From contig NZ_CP021421.1 in the NCBI RefSeq assembly GCF_002201515.1, forward strand, positions 2,542,001 through 2,606,000: a stretch of 64,000 nucleotides of DNA, read 5' to 3'. The position numbers and the translations under genes were made by a program. This DNA is from Muribaculum intestinale (lineage in GTDB: Bacteria > Bacteroidota > Bacteroidia > Bacteroidales > Muribaculaceae). Below are positions 36,526 through 48,216 of this stretch, piece after piece. The notes under the pieces are model-generated. The model saw only the letters and a program-made list of their open reading frames with translations, did not search any database and was not told the DNA's origin. Numbering within the stretch: position 1 is the stretch's first letter; each line of letters starts with the position of its first letter.

Positions 36526-36819
36526 TCAGAATTCGTAGTCAACGCATGCACGCTGGTCCTTATGGCCGGCAAGAAGCGATGCCGCGGCGACGTGCGCCGG
36601 ATGCCGGGCGTATACATCCACATCGGCCATTGTGGGAACGACAGCTGTCAGTACCACGTCCCATTGTTCGGCCGGGTTCTGATTTATACCGACTTCCATG
36701 CTTTCGAGTACATCAATCTGAGACGGGAGGGCGAGTAGCGCTTCTTTGAATTTTGTCGCTACCTCGAGGCGCTCTTCCGGAGTGCCAGTGAGTTTGAACG
36801 TTACTATATGCTTTACCAT
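36526..36819 (-). CDS. Dabb (stress-responsive alpha/beta barrel) domain protein
   Basis: A 97-residue single-domain protein. The start MVKHIVTFKL, LLALPSQIDVLESMEVG in the middle and YARHPAHVAAASLL toward the end are typical of the dimeric Dabb fold (PF07876). Most members have no known activity; some are stress-induced. It follows the ABC-F gene's upstream side by 30 bases on the same strand direction, so it may be read from the ABC-F promoter. Confidence 0.85.
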   Translation of the reverse strand: MVKHIVTFKLTGTPEERLEVATKFKEALLALPSQIDVLESMEVGINQNPAEQWDVVLTAVVPTMADVDVYARHPAHVAAASLLAGHKDQRACVDYEF

Positions 36820-36849
36820 TGTTTGTTAAGTAAGTAGTAAGAAAATCGA

Positions 36850-38586
<1,737 letters not shown>

Positions 38587-38654
38587 CTATTGCTAATGGC
38601 TTTGATATTTTTGCTAAAATGTGTTTTATGCTGTGAATTGCTCTGAATAAATGC

Positions 38655-38663
38655 TATATTTGC
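38655..38663 (+). promoter_or_regulatory. -7 promoter element of the truncated secreted-protein gene
   Basis: TATATTTGC, 39 bases before ATG 38702. Confidence 0.55.
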
Positions 38664-38701
38664 AGTGGAAATGTTATGTATTACATTTAAAATATATCAA
38701 T

Positions 38702-38959
38702 ATGGATAAACATTTACTTGCACTATGTACATTCGCTTTTGCCGGTTTGATACCTGTTTCAGCAGAGGAATGGAACTCAATCGGGCAGGGTGTCTATTAT
38801 GAGGATCTTATGCCCGCACTTGATCCCGCTATCGAAGCAGGGCAGCATTGGGCTGTCGACATTGAGGAGAGTGCCGATGTAAAGGGCCTTTATCGGTTCA
38901 TCCCTTATCACAGATATTCGCCTATTGCGGAATATCTTGAGGGGCCGGATAATACTTAG
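38702..38959 (+). pseudogene. Secreted protein, truncated by a MITE-B derivative
   Basis: 85 residues: signal peptide (MDKHLLALCTFAFAGLIPVSA) followed by EEWNSIGQGVYYEDL, AVDIEESADVKGLYRFIPY and a short end. This start resembles longer Bacteroidetes surface lipoproteins or secreted proteins of unknown role, which run for several hundred residues. The frame stops exactly at the left edge of the family B element and no continuation is found to its right, so the 3' part has been deleted. Confidence 0.6.
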
Positions 38960-39154
38960 AGCTTGTTTAATAATAAATGTTGCCGACAGGGTCGTATAGC
39001 TTGAGGCGATTTGAATTACCTTCTGTCGGTCATTCGCCGGCATATTTCCGCCCGTTCTTCGGTCGTTATGGAACCCCATAACTCCCTCATCACAAGCGAA
39101 AATATGCTCGCCGACTGACCGCCTTGACGGTAACATTTATTATTAAACAAGCTC
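38959..39154. mobile_element. 196-bp MITE, family B, internal deletion derivative
   Basis: Both ends match the 349-bp element, in reverse orientation, but about 150 bp of the interior including the second hairpin module is missing; the deletion joins sequences GGTAATT and AAATCGCC of the long form. Flanks are TTA on the left and TAA on the right, so no identical target duplication is present, consistent with a deletion on one side. Confidence 0.8.
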
Positions 39155-39155
39155 T

Positions 39156-39191
39156 AAATCGCCGTGTTGGAGTCAACACGGCGATTTTGTT
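39156..39191. terminator. Terminator hairpin next to the MITE-B derivative
   Basis: AAATCGCCGTGTT (39156-39168) pairs perfectly with AACACGGCGATTT (39175-39187); loop of six bases, then TGTTT. It serves the lipoprotein gene on the minus strand and formerly the truncated gene. The element's TAA overlaps the foot of the stem. Confidence 0.75.
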
Positions 39192-39210
39192 TCAAGATAA
39201 TCGTTCGTTT

Positions 39211-40455
39211 TCAGATATCGCGGACGGCACGGACCGACATGCCCTGGGAGCGTTTGTCCTTGTTGACTTTAAATGTGCGCTTTCCGTTTATTATAAACAT
39301 GTATTGTCCGTATAGAGTAGGATAAAGCGATAGGTCAGAAGCCGCCTTGCCTTTTGTGCCGAACCACATGCCTCCATATGCATTGGCTTGCTGAAAATCA
39401 CATCCTCCGGAAGCATATGCACGTGTCCCACATGCTGGGAACCATTGTCCGTCCTGTATCGCACCCATATTGGTATTATCCCATGTCATGGACGCGAATT
39501 TCATCCAGTCATATGGCGTGACGCCGGATGCATCGCTTACCGGAACTTTCCATCCCGGAGGGCAGGGGTCGTAGATTGATTTCTTTCCGCTCTCGCCTCC
39601 CCAGAGATCGTCGTCGCTTTGGTCGGTCCAGTCGCCGGTAACCGGGTCGTTTATCACGATTTCCTCTCCATACTCGTCCATTTCTCCGGTATGAGTGTAT
39701 GTCATGGCGTAAAATGTCATTGGATTGGCAATGGATTTGGCGATTGTTCCGTGGTATTCGGCCAATGATAAGAGGGTAGGGAGTGGGGGGCCCTCTATGT
39801 CAAACAATGGAGTCTCACCATCCATGCCGTTGATGTAATTATAGTTTTCATCCATCTGGGTAGGACCGTTGGGTGCCGGAAACGGGTCCTTGCGTCCCCA
39901 CTGATATACCATGCCGTGCGTGCGGAATCCATCGGCAGGGGTGGCGCTCATGGCGCCGAGATTACGGTCCATAAATGTCCATGTCGTGCCCGATGATGCT
40001 GCCGGTGTGGTGTATGCCGAGGCATCAGGGTCGTAGTCGGTAATCCACAGGTGCCAGCTCCATAATGTATTTCCATCGGCATCTGTGGCGGCGATGACGG
40101 CGTTGCCGCTGAGTTCTCCGGTCCATACGATAGCCATTCTTTGTCCGGGAGCATACTTTACGTCTTTAATCAGTCCGTTGTTATCTGTCCAGAGCAGACG
40201 GCATCCTGTCACCGCACCTGTAGACTCAGTCGTGGAATTGCCTTTGAAGGCTGTGCTGAAAGCTACGGTTGTGCCTGGCTTTACAATGTAGCAGTTAGCG
40301 GTTTCGTTGGCCGATAAGTCGACTGCATTATCCGGAACTGTTGTCTCTGTAGGATCAATAATGAAGGTAGTGTCATCATTCTCATCGCGACAACCTGAAA
40401 AAGACAGATAGAATGCCGCAGCGACAAATAGTGTGCAAAATCTTGTGAATTTCAT
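39211..40455 (-). CDS. Fimbrillin-like/FISUMP-type surface lipoprotein
   Basis: A 414-residue lipoprotein with lipobox FSGC (Cys ~22). Two parts: residues ~45-135 (SANETANCYIVKPGTTVAFSTAFKG) and a C-terminal part with FMDRNLGAMSATP, GMVYQWGRKDPFPAP, DPCPPGWKVP and SVRAVRD, the pattern seen in Fibrobacter-major-paralogous (FISUMP) domains and in Bacteroidales fimbrillin-associated lipoproteins. Probably outer-membrane surface; the partner is unknown. It stands alone with its own terminator. Confidence 0.72.
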   Translation of the reverse strand: MKFTRFCTLFVAAAFYLSFSGCRDENDDTTFIIDPTETTVPDNAVDLSANETANCYIVKPGTTVAFSTAFKGNSTTESTGAVTGCRLLWTDNNGLIKDVKYAPGQRMAIVWTGELSGNAVIAATDADGNTLWSWHLWITDYDPDASAYTTPAASSGTTWTFMDRNLGAMSATPADGFRTHGMVYQWGRKDPFPAPNGPTQMDENYNYINGMDGETPLFDIEGPPLPTLLSLAEYHGTIAKSIANPMTFYAMTYTHTGEMDEYGEEIVINDPVTGDWTDQSDDDLWGGESGKKSIYDPCPPGWKVPVSDASGVTPYDWMKFASMTWDNTNMGAIQDGQWFPACGTRAYASGGCDFQQANAYGGMWFGTKGKAASDLSLYPTLYGQYMFIINGKRTFKVNKDKRSQGMSVRAVRDI

Positions 40456-40517
40456 TCTTTTGTTAATAATTATGTGAGTAGTTTGTCAAAATTAAACAAA
40501 AGAATCTGTCGGTGCAA

Positions 40518-41552
40518 CTATTTGCTGTTAATTGTCGGCTTCTTGTCGTTTATTTTTCTGTCGAGCCATGAAAATATGGTGCGGTATGTGGCCTCGCGTA
40601 TGCCTGGAGCCGAGCGTACAAGGTCGTGAGTACCATCTTTGACTGTCGCCTCTGTGACATCGGGGCCAAGACGGCGTCCGTAGTGTGATATGTCGTCGAC
40701 ATCCAGCACTGTGTCGGAACTGTCGCGCAGTGAGGCGCTGTCTCCATTGCGGTATGTGCGGTCGCTGTGCATCAGAAGTATGGGGACACGTATGTCTGAG
40801 TGATTCTGAACGGCATCGTGAGCGCTGTCGACTGCGCGTATCCATCCGGCATTTATGGCTGGCCATTCGACCGGTTTCCAGTCATTGTCGATAGTCCAGG
40901 TGTCATCCTCGGTTCGTGTGGAGCCGGTAGGGACATAGGCCGCACTTTTGCCAGGCATCGCAGTAAGGCGTGGCCACCATCGTCCGATGCACTGCATTGC
41001 CGGAATGAGCACTTTCTCCTGTACTTTACTTTGATTCCAGTCGAGAAACGGACTGTTGAGCACCAGTGCGCGTATGGCCGTGTCGGGATGTTCGTTCATG
41101 TAGAGCGAAGTGGTAAGGCCACCGGTCGAGTGCCCCATCAGCACGATTGAGTCAATGCCATGTCGCTTCATGTCGGTTATGGCCGAGTCGATATCTGGAA
41201 AATATTCACGCATGTCGCGGATGTCGAAGCGCGGGTCGCCCGGACGAAGTGAGCGTCCGTAGCGACGAAGGTCGACGGCGTAGAAATTGTAGCATGAGTC
41301 GGTGAAACGCCGTCCCATGTCATCCTGTAGGAAGTAGTCGTTATAGCCATGTATATATAATACTCCGCGTCTTGAACCGGGGCATTGGGCAAGTTTGCGT
41401 ATGATGGTTGACCGTACGGCTCCGTCGTAATCAGTGCCTTGGTCGACTGTCCTGGTCTCGTAGTCGGGAAACAGTGCGTCAGGTTGCCATCCGGAAGCAA
41501 ATGCCGAGGAGCATATGGCCAACGCTATGGGTATAATGTGGTGAAATTTCAT
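40518..41552 (-). CDS. Secreted alpha/beta hydrolase (monoacylglycerol lipase-like)
   Basis: About 344 residues from ATG 41552, which opens a signal peptide (MKFHHIIPIALAICSSAFA). Fold motifs: oxyanion strand LYIHGYNDYF, nucleophile elbow LMGHSTGGL (Ser near residue 140), and the His in KDGTHDLVRS near residue 315. This order fits the serine hydrolases of the lysophospholipase/monoacylglycerol lipase group. The natural ester substrate is not visible. Located in the periplasm or outside. Confidence 0.85.
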   Translation of the reverse strand: MKFHHIIPIALAICSSAFASGWQPDALFPDYETRTVDQGTDYDGAVRSTIIRKLAQCPGSRRGVLYIHGYNDYFLQDDMGRRFTDSCYNFYAVDLRRYGRSLRPGDPRFDIRDMREYFPDIDSAITDMKRHGIDSIVLMGHSTGGLTTSLYMNEHPDTAIRALVLNSPFLDWNQSKVQEKVLIPAMQCIGRWWPRLTAMPGKSAAYVPTGSTRTEDDTWTIDNDWKPVEWPAINAGWIRAVDSAHDAVQNHSDIRVPILLMHSDRTYRNGDSASLRDSSDTVLDVDDISHYGRRLGPDVTEATVKDGTHDLVRSAPGIREATYRTIFSWLDRKINDKKPTINSK

Positions 41553-41630
41553 AAATATACTAAAAAAGAGCATAGCTCATTAATGATATAATGAACTATG
41601 CCCCGATATTGTTTTGCAGAAATCCTTTTG

Positions 41631-41790
41631 GAACTGTTTAAAATTCATATTACTATGCTTTTGAGAGTCTTGTCGGGGTCTTTTCGCTTATTCTTCGGTC
41701 ATGTAGCTACAGCTACACTCCCTCATCATAAGCAAAAATCCATCAGACAATCCTTCTCAAAATCGGTATCATATAAATTTAGCCAATTTC
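41631..41790. mobile_element. Degenerate 160-bp MITE, family A, copy 3
   Basis: Interior is close to copies 1 and 2 but the ends have decayed: GAACTGTTTAAAA at the left and TTTAGCCAATTTC at the right. The right end abuts the TTA that is the alaS stop codon (TAA on the minus strand). The central hairpin keeps the TGTAGC/GCTACA pairing, with a changed loop base. Confidence 0.8.
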
Positions 41791-44421
41791 TTAGAGTGAG
41801 AGGATTTCCTTGATTTTCTCATAGGCCGAGGTGATACCGTCCTTGTTCTTGCCTCCTGCCTGGGCAAATCCGGGCTGACCGCCACCGCCTCCTTGTATCT
41901 GCTTTGCGGCTTCGCGTACAGTGGCTGATGCATTGAGTCCGTCCTTTACAAGGTCGTCTGTAATCATTACAGTGAGGAGCGGCTTGCCTGAAGGGTCTAC
42001 GGTGGTGCCGATAAATACTGTGTGTTCCGGCGATTTGGCGCGTACGGCGAATGCCACCCCCTTGGCTACTTCCGGCAGACGGATTCCTGTCAGTTCTACG
42101 ACTTTAGTGCCGTTGATGACACGTGCTGACGATAACAGCTTGTCGGTGAGATTGTTGATGCGTTCGGTGAAGTATTCCTCAGCTTGGCGGCGGAGTTCGG
42201 CATTCTCATCGATAGACTTGCGGAGAGTCTGGATAAGGTTGGGCGCATTGTTGAACATGGCCGAAATCTCCTTCATCGTGTTGTTGACGTTGTTGATTGC
42301 TTCCTCAACGCGTTCGCCTGTGATTGCCTCGATACGGCGTATGCCTGCGGCGATGCTGCTTTCGGAGATGATTTTAATCATTCCGATATTGCCGGTATTC
42401 TCTACGTGTGTGCCACCGCAAAGCTCGATAGATGACCCATAGCGGATTACACGCACTTCGTCGCCATATTTTTCGCCGAAAAGGGCCATCGCTCCCATTT
42501 CGCGTGCCTTGTCGATGGGCACACAACGGTGTTCGTCGCGTGGAATTGCGCGTCGCACTGCTTTGTTGGCAAGTTTCTCGACTTTCTCGATTTCCTCGGG
42601 GGTGAGTTTCTGGAAGTGGGAGAAGTCAAAGCGCAATACTTCGGGCGATACGTACGAGCCGCGCTGCTCTACGTGTGAGCCGAGCACTTCGCGCAGGGCT
42701 TCGTGTAGCAGGTGGGTTGCGGTATGGTTGCATGACGTGGCCTGACGGGCTTCTTCGTCGACAATAAGTCGGACAGCTGATTGTATATAGTTCTCTGTGG
42801 TCAGTTCCTTGGTGAGATGCACTGTAACGCCGTTCTCGCGTTTTGTGTCAAATATGTCGATAGTCTCACCGTCAAGGTATTTCATTACACCGCGGTCGCC
42901 TACCTGTCCGCCCATTTCTCCATAAAATGGGGTGCGGTCGAATATAATCTGGTAATACTCCTTGTTTTTCTGTGTGATTTTGCGATATCGCAGGATGTAT
43001 GCATCAATGTCGGTGCAGTCATATCCCACGAATTGCTGTTCGCCTTCGTTTACAATTACCCAGTCGCCGGTCTCGACAGCGGCTGCGTTGCGGGCACGCG
43101 CTTTCTGCGCGGCCATCTCGGTGTCGAATCCGGCGTGGTCAAGTGTCATGCCATTTTCCTTGAGGATGAGCTCGGTAAGGTCGAGCGGGAATCCGTAGGT
43201 GTCATAGAGCTGGAATGCTTCCTTGCCGGAAATCTCGGTCGAACCTTTTGCGCGGGCCTGTTCGATGGCGTTGTCGAGCAGGCGGATGCCATTTTCGAGA
43301 GTGCGGAGGAATGCATCCTCTTCTTCCTTGATGACACGCATTATGAGTTCGCGCTGTTTGGGCAGTTCGGGATATGCCTCGCCCATACTTTCGATTAGGG
43401 TGTCGACAAGACGGTACATGAACGCCTGTTTCTGTCCGAGGAATGTGTAGGCGTAGCGTACGGCACGGCGCAGGATGCGGCGTATCACATAACCGGCTTT
43501 GGCGTTGCCGGGCAACTGGGAGTCGGCGATGGAGAATGCGATTGTGCGCACGTGGTCGGCGATTACACGCATGGCTATGTTGACTTTTGCGTCTTTGCCA
43601 TATTCCATTCCTGCGAGTTGGCCGATTTTGTCAATCAGAGGGGTGAATACGTCGGTGTCGTAGTTGCTTTTTTTCCCTTGGAGGGCCATGCATAGACGTT
43701 CGAATCCCATGCCGGTATCAATTACTTTCGCCGGCAGAGGCTCGAGTGTGCCGTCGGCCTTGCGGTTGTACTGCATGAATACGAGATTCCAGATTTCGAT
43801 TACCTGAGGATGGTCATGGTTTACAAGGTCGCGGCCGGGTATTGCGGCTTTCTCTTCGTCGGAACGGAGATCGATATGAATTTCCGAACATGGGCCGCAC
43901 GGGCCTGTGTCGCCCATCTCCCAGAAGTTGTCATGCTTGTTGCCATTGATGATATGGTCGGCAGGCAGATGCTTTTCCCAATATGAGGCGGCTTCATCGT
44001 CGCGGCTAAGTCCTTCTTCGGCAGAACCCTCGAATACGGTTGCGTAGAGGTTGGCGGGGTCAAGACCAAGTACATCCACAAGATATTCCCATGCCCAGTC
44101 GATGGCTTCTTTCTTGAAGTAGTCGCCGAACGACCAGTTGCCGAGCATTTCAAACATGGTATGGTGGTATGTGTCCATTCCTACCTCCTCAAGGTCGTTG
44201 TGCTTGCCGCTAACTCTCAGACACTTCTGCGAGTCGGCCACACGTGTGTGCTTGGCGGCTTTGTTGCCGAGTATGATGTCCTTGAACTGGTTCATTCCGG
44301 CATTGGTGAACATAAGGGTGGGATCATCCTTGATGACCATAGGAGCGGAAGGAACAATTGTGTGTCCCTTGCTTCTGAAAAAGTCTTTGTAAGACTCGCG
44401 TATCTCTTTGGCAGTAAGCAT
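41791..44421 (-). CDS. alaS: Alanyl-tRNA synthetase
   Basis: About 876 residues from ATG 44421. The class II catalytic core begins with [20 protein letters not shown] and [14 protein letters not shown]; the editing domain has the zinc ligands [11 protein letters not shown] and CGGTH; the C-terminal DHHA1-like region ends with [15 protein letters not shown]. Charges tRNA-Ala and removes mischarged Ser or Gly. The 3' end abuts a family A MITE. Confidence 0.97.
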   Translation of the reverse strand: MLTAKEIRESYKDFFRSKGHTIVPSAPMVIKDDPTLMFTNAGMNQFKDIILGNKAAKHTRVADSQKCLRVSGKHNDLEEVGMDTYHHTMFEMLGNWSFGDYFKKEAIDWAWEYLVDVLGLDPANLYATVFEGSAEEGLSRDDEAASYWEKHLPADHIINGNKHDNFWEMGDTGPCGPCSEIHIDLRSDEEKAAIPGRDLVNHDHPQVIEIWNLVFMQYNRKADGTLEPLPAKVIDTGMGFERLCMALQGKKSNYDTDVFTPLIDKIGQLAGMEYGKDAKVNIAMRVIADHVRTIAFSIADSQLPGNAKAGYVIRRILRRAVRYAYTFLGQKQAFMYRLVDTLIESMGEAYPELPKQRELIMRVIKEEEDAFLRTLENGIRLLDNAIEQARAKGSTEISGKEAFQLYDTYGFPLDLTELILKENGMTLDHAGFDTEMAAQKARARNAAAVETGDWVIVNEGEQQFVGYDCTDIDAYILRYRKITQKNKEYYQIIFDRTPFYGEMGGQVGDRGVMKYLDGETIDIFDTKRENGVTVHLTKELTTENYIQSAVRLIVDEEARQATSCNHTATHLLHEALREVLGSHVEQRGSYVSPEVLRFDFSHFQKLTPEEIEKVEKLANKAVRRAIPRDEHRCVPIDKAREMGAMALFGEKYGDEVRVIRYGSSIELCGGTHVENTGNIGMIKIISESSIAAGIRRIEAITGERVEEAINNVNNTMKEISAMFNNAPNLIQTLRKSIDENAELRRQAEEYFTERINNLTDKLLSSARVINGTKVVELTGIRLPEVAKGVAFAVRAKSPEHTVFIGTTVDPSGKPLLTVMITDDLVKDGLNASATVREAAKQIQGGGGGQPGFAQAGGKNKDGITSAYEKIKEILSL

Positions 44422-44496
44422 CTTTATGTGGTATGTTTTAATTTGTTTGCACATGTGTGGGTCAATGGCACGGGAGAGATTTCGCCATAATAGAGT

Positions 44497-44530
44497 GCAA
44501 AATTAGTGGATTATTGTTATTTTTGCAAAA
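44497..44530. promoter_or_regulatory. Overlapping divergent promoters of alaS and the M23 gene
   Basis: Minus strand: TAATTTTGC (complement of 44497-44505) with TTTTG 20 bases upstream serves alaS. Plus strand: TATTTTTGC at 44518-44526 serves the M23 peptidase. The -7 of one lies on the -33 region of the other. Confidence 0.65.
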
Positions 44531-44559
44531 TAACTTTGAGTTATCGCAGGCAGTACCCG

Positions 44560-45531
44560 ATGAGTAAAAAAGTATATTACCGCTATAATCCGGCCACTGA
44601 TGGCTACGAACGTGTATATCCTACTCGCGCACAAGAGCTGTGGGGGAAGGCGAGGCATGTTCTTTTTGCGAGTATGACATGTACGGTAATTGTTGCAGCC
44701 ATATATTATATGTGGGAGACTCCGCGAGAAAAAATTCTTCGTAAGCAGAATGCTGCTCTCCGCGAGCGCCTTGATATACTTGGGCGCCGGCTGGACGCAT
44801 CGGCGGAGGTGATGGACGATATCATAACGCGTGATGACAATTTCTATAGGGTGATGATGGGCGCTCCCCGCCTATCGGCTTCCGAGCTTGATGCTCTTAC
44901 CGGCACTCATGATGAATATGCCCGCATCGGGACACTGTCGGATGCAGAGCTGATAAGTATGCTGTCGAGAAAGATGGATCTTGTCGAGGAGCAACTGGCC
45001 GTACAGTCGCGTTCGTTTGATGAGCTCCGGCGGCTTGCCTCGACCAATAGCGACCGTATACAGCATATTCCCTCGATACAGCCTCTTCGGTCGGAGTCCA
45101 TGAAACGTATGGCTTCCGGTTATGGCTATAGAAGTGACCCCGTCTATGGTACCAGCCGGTTTCACGAAGGGCTCGACTTTGCTTCCGATATAGGAACTCC
45201 CGTCTATGCTACTGCGCGCGGGCGTGTAGTGAAGGCGGAGTGGGAGAGTGGTTATGGCAATATGGTAGAGATTGACCATGGCTATGACTATGTGACGCGC
45301 TATGCTCATTTAAGTAAGTTTAATGTAAGAGCCGGTGATGTGGTCGGGCGTGGCGATGTGGTCGGTGCTGTCGGTAATACAGGAAAGTCTACCGGACCCC
45401 ATCTCCACTACGAGGTTCGCTACAAGGATACTCCTCAGAATCCTATAAATTATTATTTTATGGATATTACACCTGAGGAGTACAATGAACTTATACGTAT
45501 GGCCGAGAATGCCGGGCATGTCATGGACTGA
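44560..45531 (+). CDS. M23 family (LytM) metallopeptidase, membrane-anchored
   Basis: About 323 residues from ATG 44560. One transmembrane helix near residues 35-55 (VLFASMTCTVIVAAIYYMW), a coiled-coil-like stretch (~58-90), then the M23 domain: zinc ligands in RFHEGLDFASD (H...D) and HLHYE near the end, with GNMVEIDHGYDYVTRYAHL between. Such enzymes cut peptidoglycan cross-bridges or regulate amidases at the septum. The MerR gene follows at 38 bases. Confidence 0.92.
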   Translation: MSKKVYYRYNPATDGYERVYPTRAQELWGKARHVLFASMTCTVIVAAIYYMWETPREKILRKQNAALRERLDILGRRLDASAEVMDDIITRDDNFYRVMMGAPRLSASELDALTGTHDEYARIGTLSDAELISMLSRKMDLVEEQLAVQSRSFDELRRLASTNSDRIQHIPSIQPLRSESMKRMASGYGYRSDPVYGTSRFHEGLDFASDIGTPVYATARGRVVKAEWESGYGNMVEIDHGYDYVTRYAHLSKFNVRAGDVVGRGDVVGAVGNTGKSTGPHLHYEVRYKDTPQNPINYYFMDITPEEYNELIRMAENAGHVMD

Positions 45532-45569
45532 ACACTGGCTATTATGCAGGCTCTCTTTAATGGTTATAT

Positions 45570-45908
45570 ATGACTGACGCTGTTGAAAAAAAATACTATA
45601 CGATACGTGAGGTTTCCGAGTTGCTTGGATTGCCTCTCCCTACGTTGCGTTACTGGGAGTCACGGTTTACAATCATAAAACCGCGCCGTACGTCGACAGG
45701 ACGCAGGATGTACACGTCGTCGGATATCGAGAAGATACGTATGGTGTACTATCTGGTGCGCGACAAGGGGCTCCATCTGGATGCAGCGCAGGATCATCTG
45801 CGCAACAATCATACCGGAGTCAGCCGGAAGTCGGAGGCTGTGGCTCGTCTGAAGGAGATTCGGTGTGAGCTGCAGTCGATGCTTGACGCTCTCAACAGGC
45901 TTCGCTGA
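45570..45908 (+). CDS. MerR family transcriptional regulator
   Basis: A 112-residue protein. The winged helix-turn-helix is YTIREVSELLGLPLPTLRYW followed by RTSTGRRMYTSSDIEKI (residues ~8-55). The short C-terminus after ~75 is a helical dimerisation tail without metal-binding cysteines. In Bacteroidetes this small MerR protein often follows an M23 peptidase gene; its target is not known. Confidence 0.88.
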   Translation: MTDAVEKKYYTIREVSELLGLPLPTLRYWESRFTIIKPRRTSTGRRMYTSSDIEKIRMVYYLVRDKGLHLDAAQDHLRNNHTGVSRKSEAVARLKEIRCELQSMLDALNRLR

Positions 45909-45941
45909 GGTGTAAGGTTATAGTTAAAATTGGTTAAATTC

Positions 45942-45951
45942 GGGGGGGGGG
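45942..45951 (+). repeat. G10 homopolymer tract upstream of an outer-membrane protein gene
   Basis: Ten consecutive G residues, 43 bases before the -7 element at 45995. Tracts like this slip during replication; the location would change promoter geometry upstream of -33. Confidence 0.8.
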
Positions 45952-45994
45952 TAAATTATAAACATTTGTTGATGGAGGAATGAAACCGGTAATC

Positions 45995-46003
45995 TAACTT
46001 TGC
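45995..46003 (+). promoter_or_regulatory. -7 promoter element of the TonB-type outer-membrane protein
   Basis: TAACTTTGC with a TTG about 26 bases upstream; about 105 bases before ATG 46108. Confidence 0.6.
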
Positions 46004-46107
46004 ACCATGGAATTTCCTAAATATAATAAATTATGGATTCCATGATGCAACTTTTTATGTTGTGGACGCATCTAAAGATAAAAACTCACACATTATTACC
46101 GATTGAA

Positions 46108-48216
46108 ATGAAAAAGTCTTTTATAGCGATTCTTGCAATGGTAGCCGGGGGCTCTGTTGTGTATGCTCAGGACACAGTAGTCAATCCGCAGCCGGTTGTG
46201 GCTGATTCCGACACAATCTCGGCGGCATCTGAACTGTCGGAGGTTGTAATCGAGGCTCCGCGTCTTGTGCGTAAGGCCGACATGGATTTATACTATCCGT
46301 CGGAGAGTGCTGTGGCTAATTCAAAAAACGGCATGCAGATGCTGCGCAACCTTATGATTCCTTCGATAAATGTAAACGAGGCGCTTGGTATGGTTACAAG
46401 TTCGGGTGAGGACGTGCAGTTGCGTATCAATGGCAGGGTCTCTTCGATTGACCAGGTAAAATCTCTTTTGCCGGAGACAATAAAGAGGGTGGAGTGGATT
46501 GACAATCCCGGGCTCAGATATAATGGTGCGACTTCGGTGCTTAACTTCATCGTGGCAAATCCTGCCATTGGAGGTGCTGTAATGACAAATGCCATGCCCG
46601 CTCTTAACCAGGCGTGGGGAAATTATTTTGCTGATTTTAAATTAAACAGCGGATATTCTCAGTTCGAAGTGTGGGGTAGATTCAAACTAACCAATAAGAT
46701 AAAGTCACACCGCGAATACAAGGAGACTTTCACGTACCCAGATGGCACATCAATCTCTCGAAATGAAACTTCACGCGGAGGCATAATGGATAATTCAATG
46801 GGTAACTTCTCTGCTTCTTACAGCTATATAAAGCCTGATACCACTATATTGATGGTTGATTTGTCATATTTTAAGAAGTTTTCCGACAGGTTTCTATACA
46901 AAGGACTGCTTTCGCTGAGTGACGGGACAGATGATATCTTGCTCCATGACATGCATGGCGACAAGGGTGGCACACCCGGACTGTCGGCTTATCTTGAGCA
47001 GCATCTTCCCGGGAAGCAGATACTTGTGGTGGATTTCAACGCATCGTTTTATAACGGGCGCTCTTACCACGATTATATCGAGCAGCTGGACGGTGGCGAT
47101 TTAATATCGGATGTGCATACCCTTATCAAGGATCGCAACCAGGCATATGCAGTCGAGGCTAACTATATTAAGAACTGGAACAAATCGCGACTTACAGCCG
47201 GCGCTTCATATACTGCCAACCGGAATCGTTCGGTGTATGAAAATCTTGGCGGACAGGTGTTTCATCAGTGCCAGGACAAGGCCTATTTTTTTGCTGAATA
47301 TTTCTATAATCTCGGCAAGGTTACACTTACGGGCGGCATGGGGGCGCAATATACTTCATTTAATTTCCGTGAGTCGGACCAGGGAAACAGTTCGTGGAAT
47401 CTGCGCCCTCAGTTTACGGCCACGTATCGTCCTGCCGACCATTCGCAGTTCCGGCTTAATTTTACTACATGGCAGTCTGCGCCATCGCTTGCCGAGACAA
47501 ATGTGGCGCCTCAGCAGATTGACGGTTTTCAGTGGCGTATAGGTAATCCAGAACTGAAAACATCGTCATCGTATATGCTGACATTGCGCTACAATTTCAC
47601 TTTGCCAAGGGTGAACGGCACATTTGGTGTCCGTGCGTTTACCAGTCCCGACGCAATAACACCGCGTCTGTTCTGGAGTGAAGACAGACTTGTGACTACA
47701 TATGAAAATAGTCGTGGATTGGATAATATAACTCTATGGCTTGCTCCTCAGGTGGAGATTGTGCCGGAGTGGCTGATGTTGAGCGGAACTCTACAATATC
47801 GTGCGGAACGAATGCGTGGTAAGGATTATAAACTCTATAATCACAACTGGAGTGGCGACGTATCGGTAATGCTGATGCATTGGGGCTTTACCTTGACTGG
47901 AATGTATCGTCGTGCGCAGCAGGACCTTTGGGGACAGACTATTTCGTGGGGAGAGAATATTTCCATGATAGAGCTTGCATATAACTGGAAGAACTGGGAG
48001 TTTGGAGCCGGCATGCTGATGCCGTTTGGGCGATACGATCAGGGTAGCAAATCGCTTAATCAGTATAATACAAATGAGAGCCACATGCGTCTGGATATGC
48101 GCATACCTTATATTCAGATTAGCTATAATCTGCAATGGGGACGGCAGAAGCGTGGCGCTCATAAGCTAATCAACGCCGATGCCAATGTGGATCAGTCGTC
48201 GGCCGGCAGCCGATAG
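46108..48216 (+). CDS. TonB-dependent receptor-like outer-membrane beta-barrel protein
   Basis: About 702 residues from ATG 46108, which begins a signal peptide (MKKSFIAILAMVAGGSVVYA); the longer ORF from 46033 is unlikely. A plug-like segment follows (LSEVVIEAPRLVRKADMDLYY, MLRNLMIPSINVNEALG, INGRVSSIDQVKSLLP, VEWIDNPGLRYNG), then beta-strands of the OMP_b-brl_3 type barrel seen in Bacteroidetes. No CarboxypepD_reg domain precedes the plug. Substrate unknown. The G10 tract upstream suggests variable expression. Confidence 0.8.
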   Translation: MKKSFIAILAMVAGGSVVYAQDTVVNPQPVVADSDTISAASELSEVVIEAPRLVRKADMDLYYPSESAVANSKNGMQMLRNLMIPSINVNEALGMVTSSGEDVQLRINGRVSSIDQVKSLLPETIKRVEWIDNPGLRYNGATSVLNFIVANPAIGGAVMTNAMPALNQAWGNYFADFKLNSGYSQFEVWGRFKLTNKIKSHREYKETFTYPDGTSISRNETSRGGIMDNSMGNFSASYSYIKPDTTILMVDLSYFKKFSDRFLYKGLLSLSDGTDDILLHDMHGDKGGTPGLSAYLEQHLPGKQILVVDFNASFYNGRSYHDYIEQLDGGDLISDVHTLIKDRNQAYAVEANYIKNWNKSRLTAGASYTANRNRSVYENLGGQVFHQCQDKAYFFAEYFYNLGKVTLTGGMGAQYTSFNFRESDQGNSSWNLRPQFTATYRPADHSQFRLNFTTWQSAPSLAETNVAPQQIDGFQWRIGNPELKTSSSYMLTLRYNFTLPRVNGTFGVRAFTSPDAITPRLFWSEDRLVTTYENSRGLDNITLWLAPQVEIVPEWLMLSGTLQYRAERMRGKDYKLYNHNWSGDVSVMLMHWGFTLTGMYRRAQQDLWGQTISWGENISMIELAYNWKNWEFGAGMLMPFGRYDQGSKSLNQYNTNESHMRLDMRIPYIQISYNLQWGRQKRGAHKLINADANVDQSSAGSR

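Noticed and set aside
42781..43398. 205-residue plus-strand ORF within alaS
   Set aside because: Antisense shadow of alaS.
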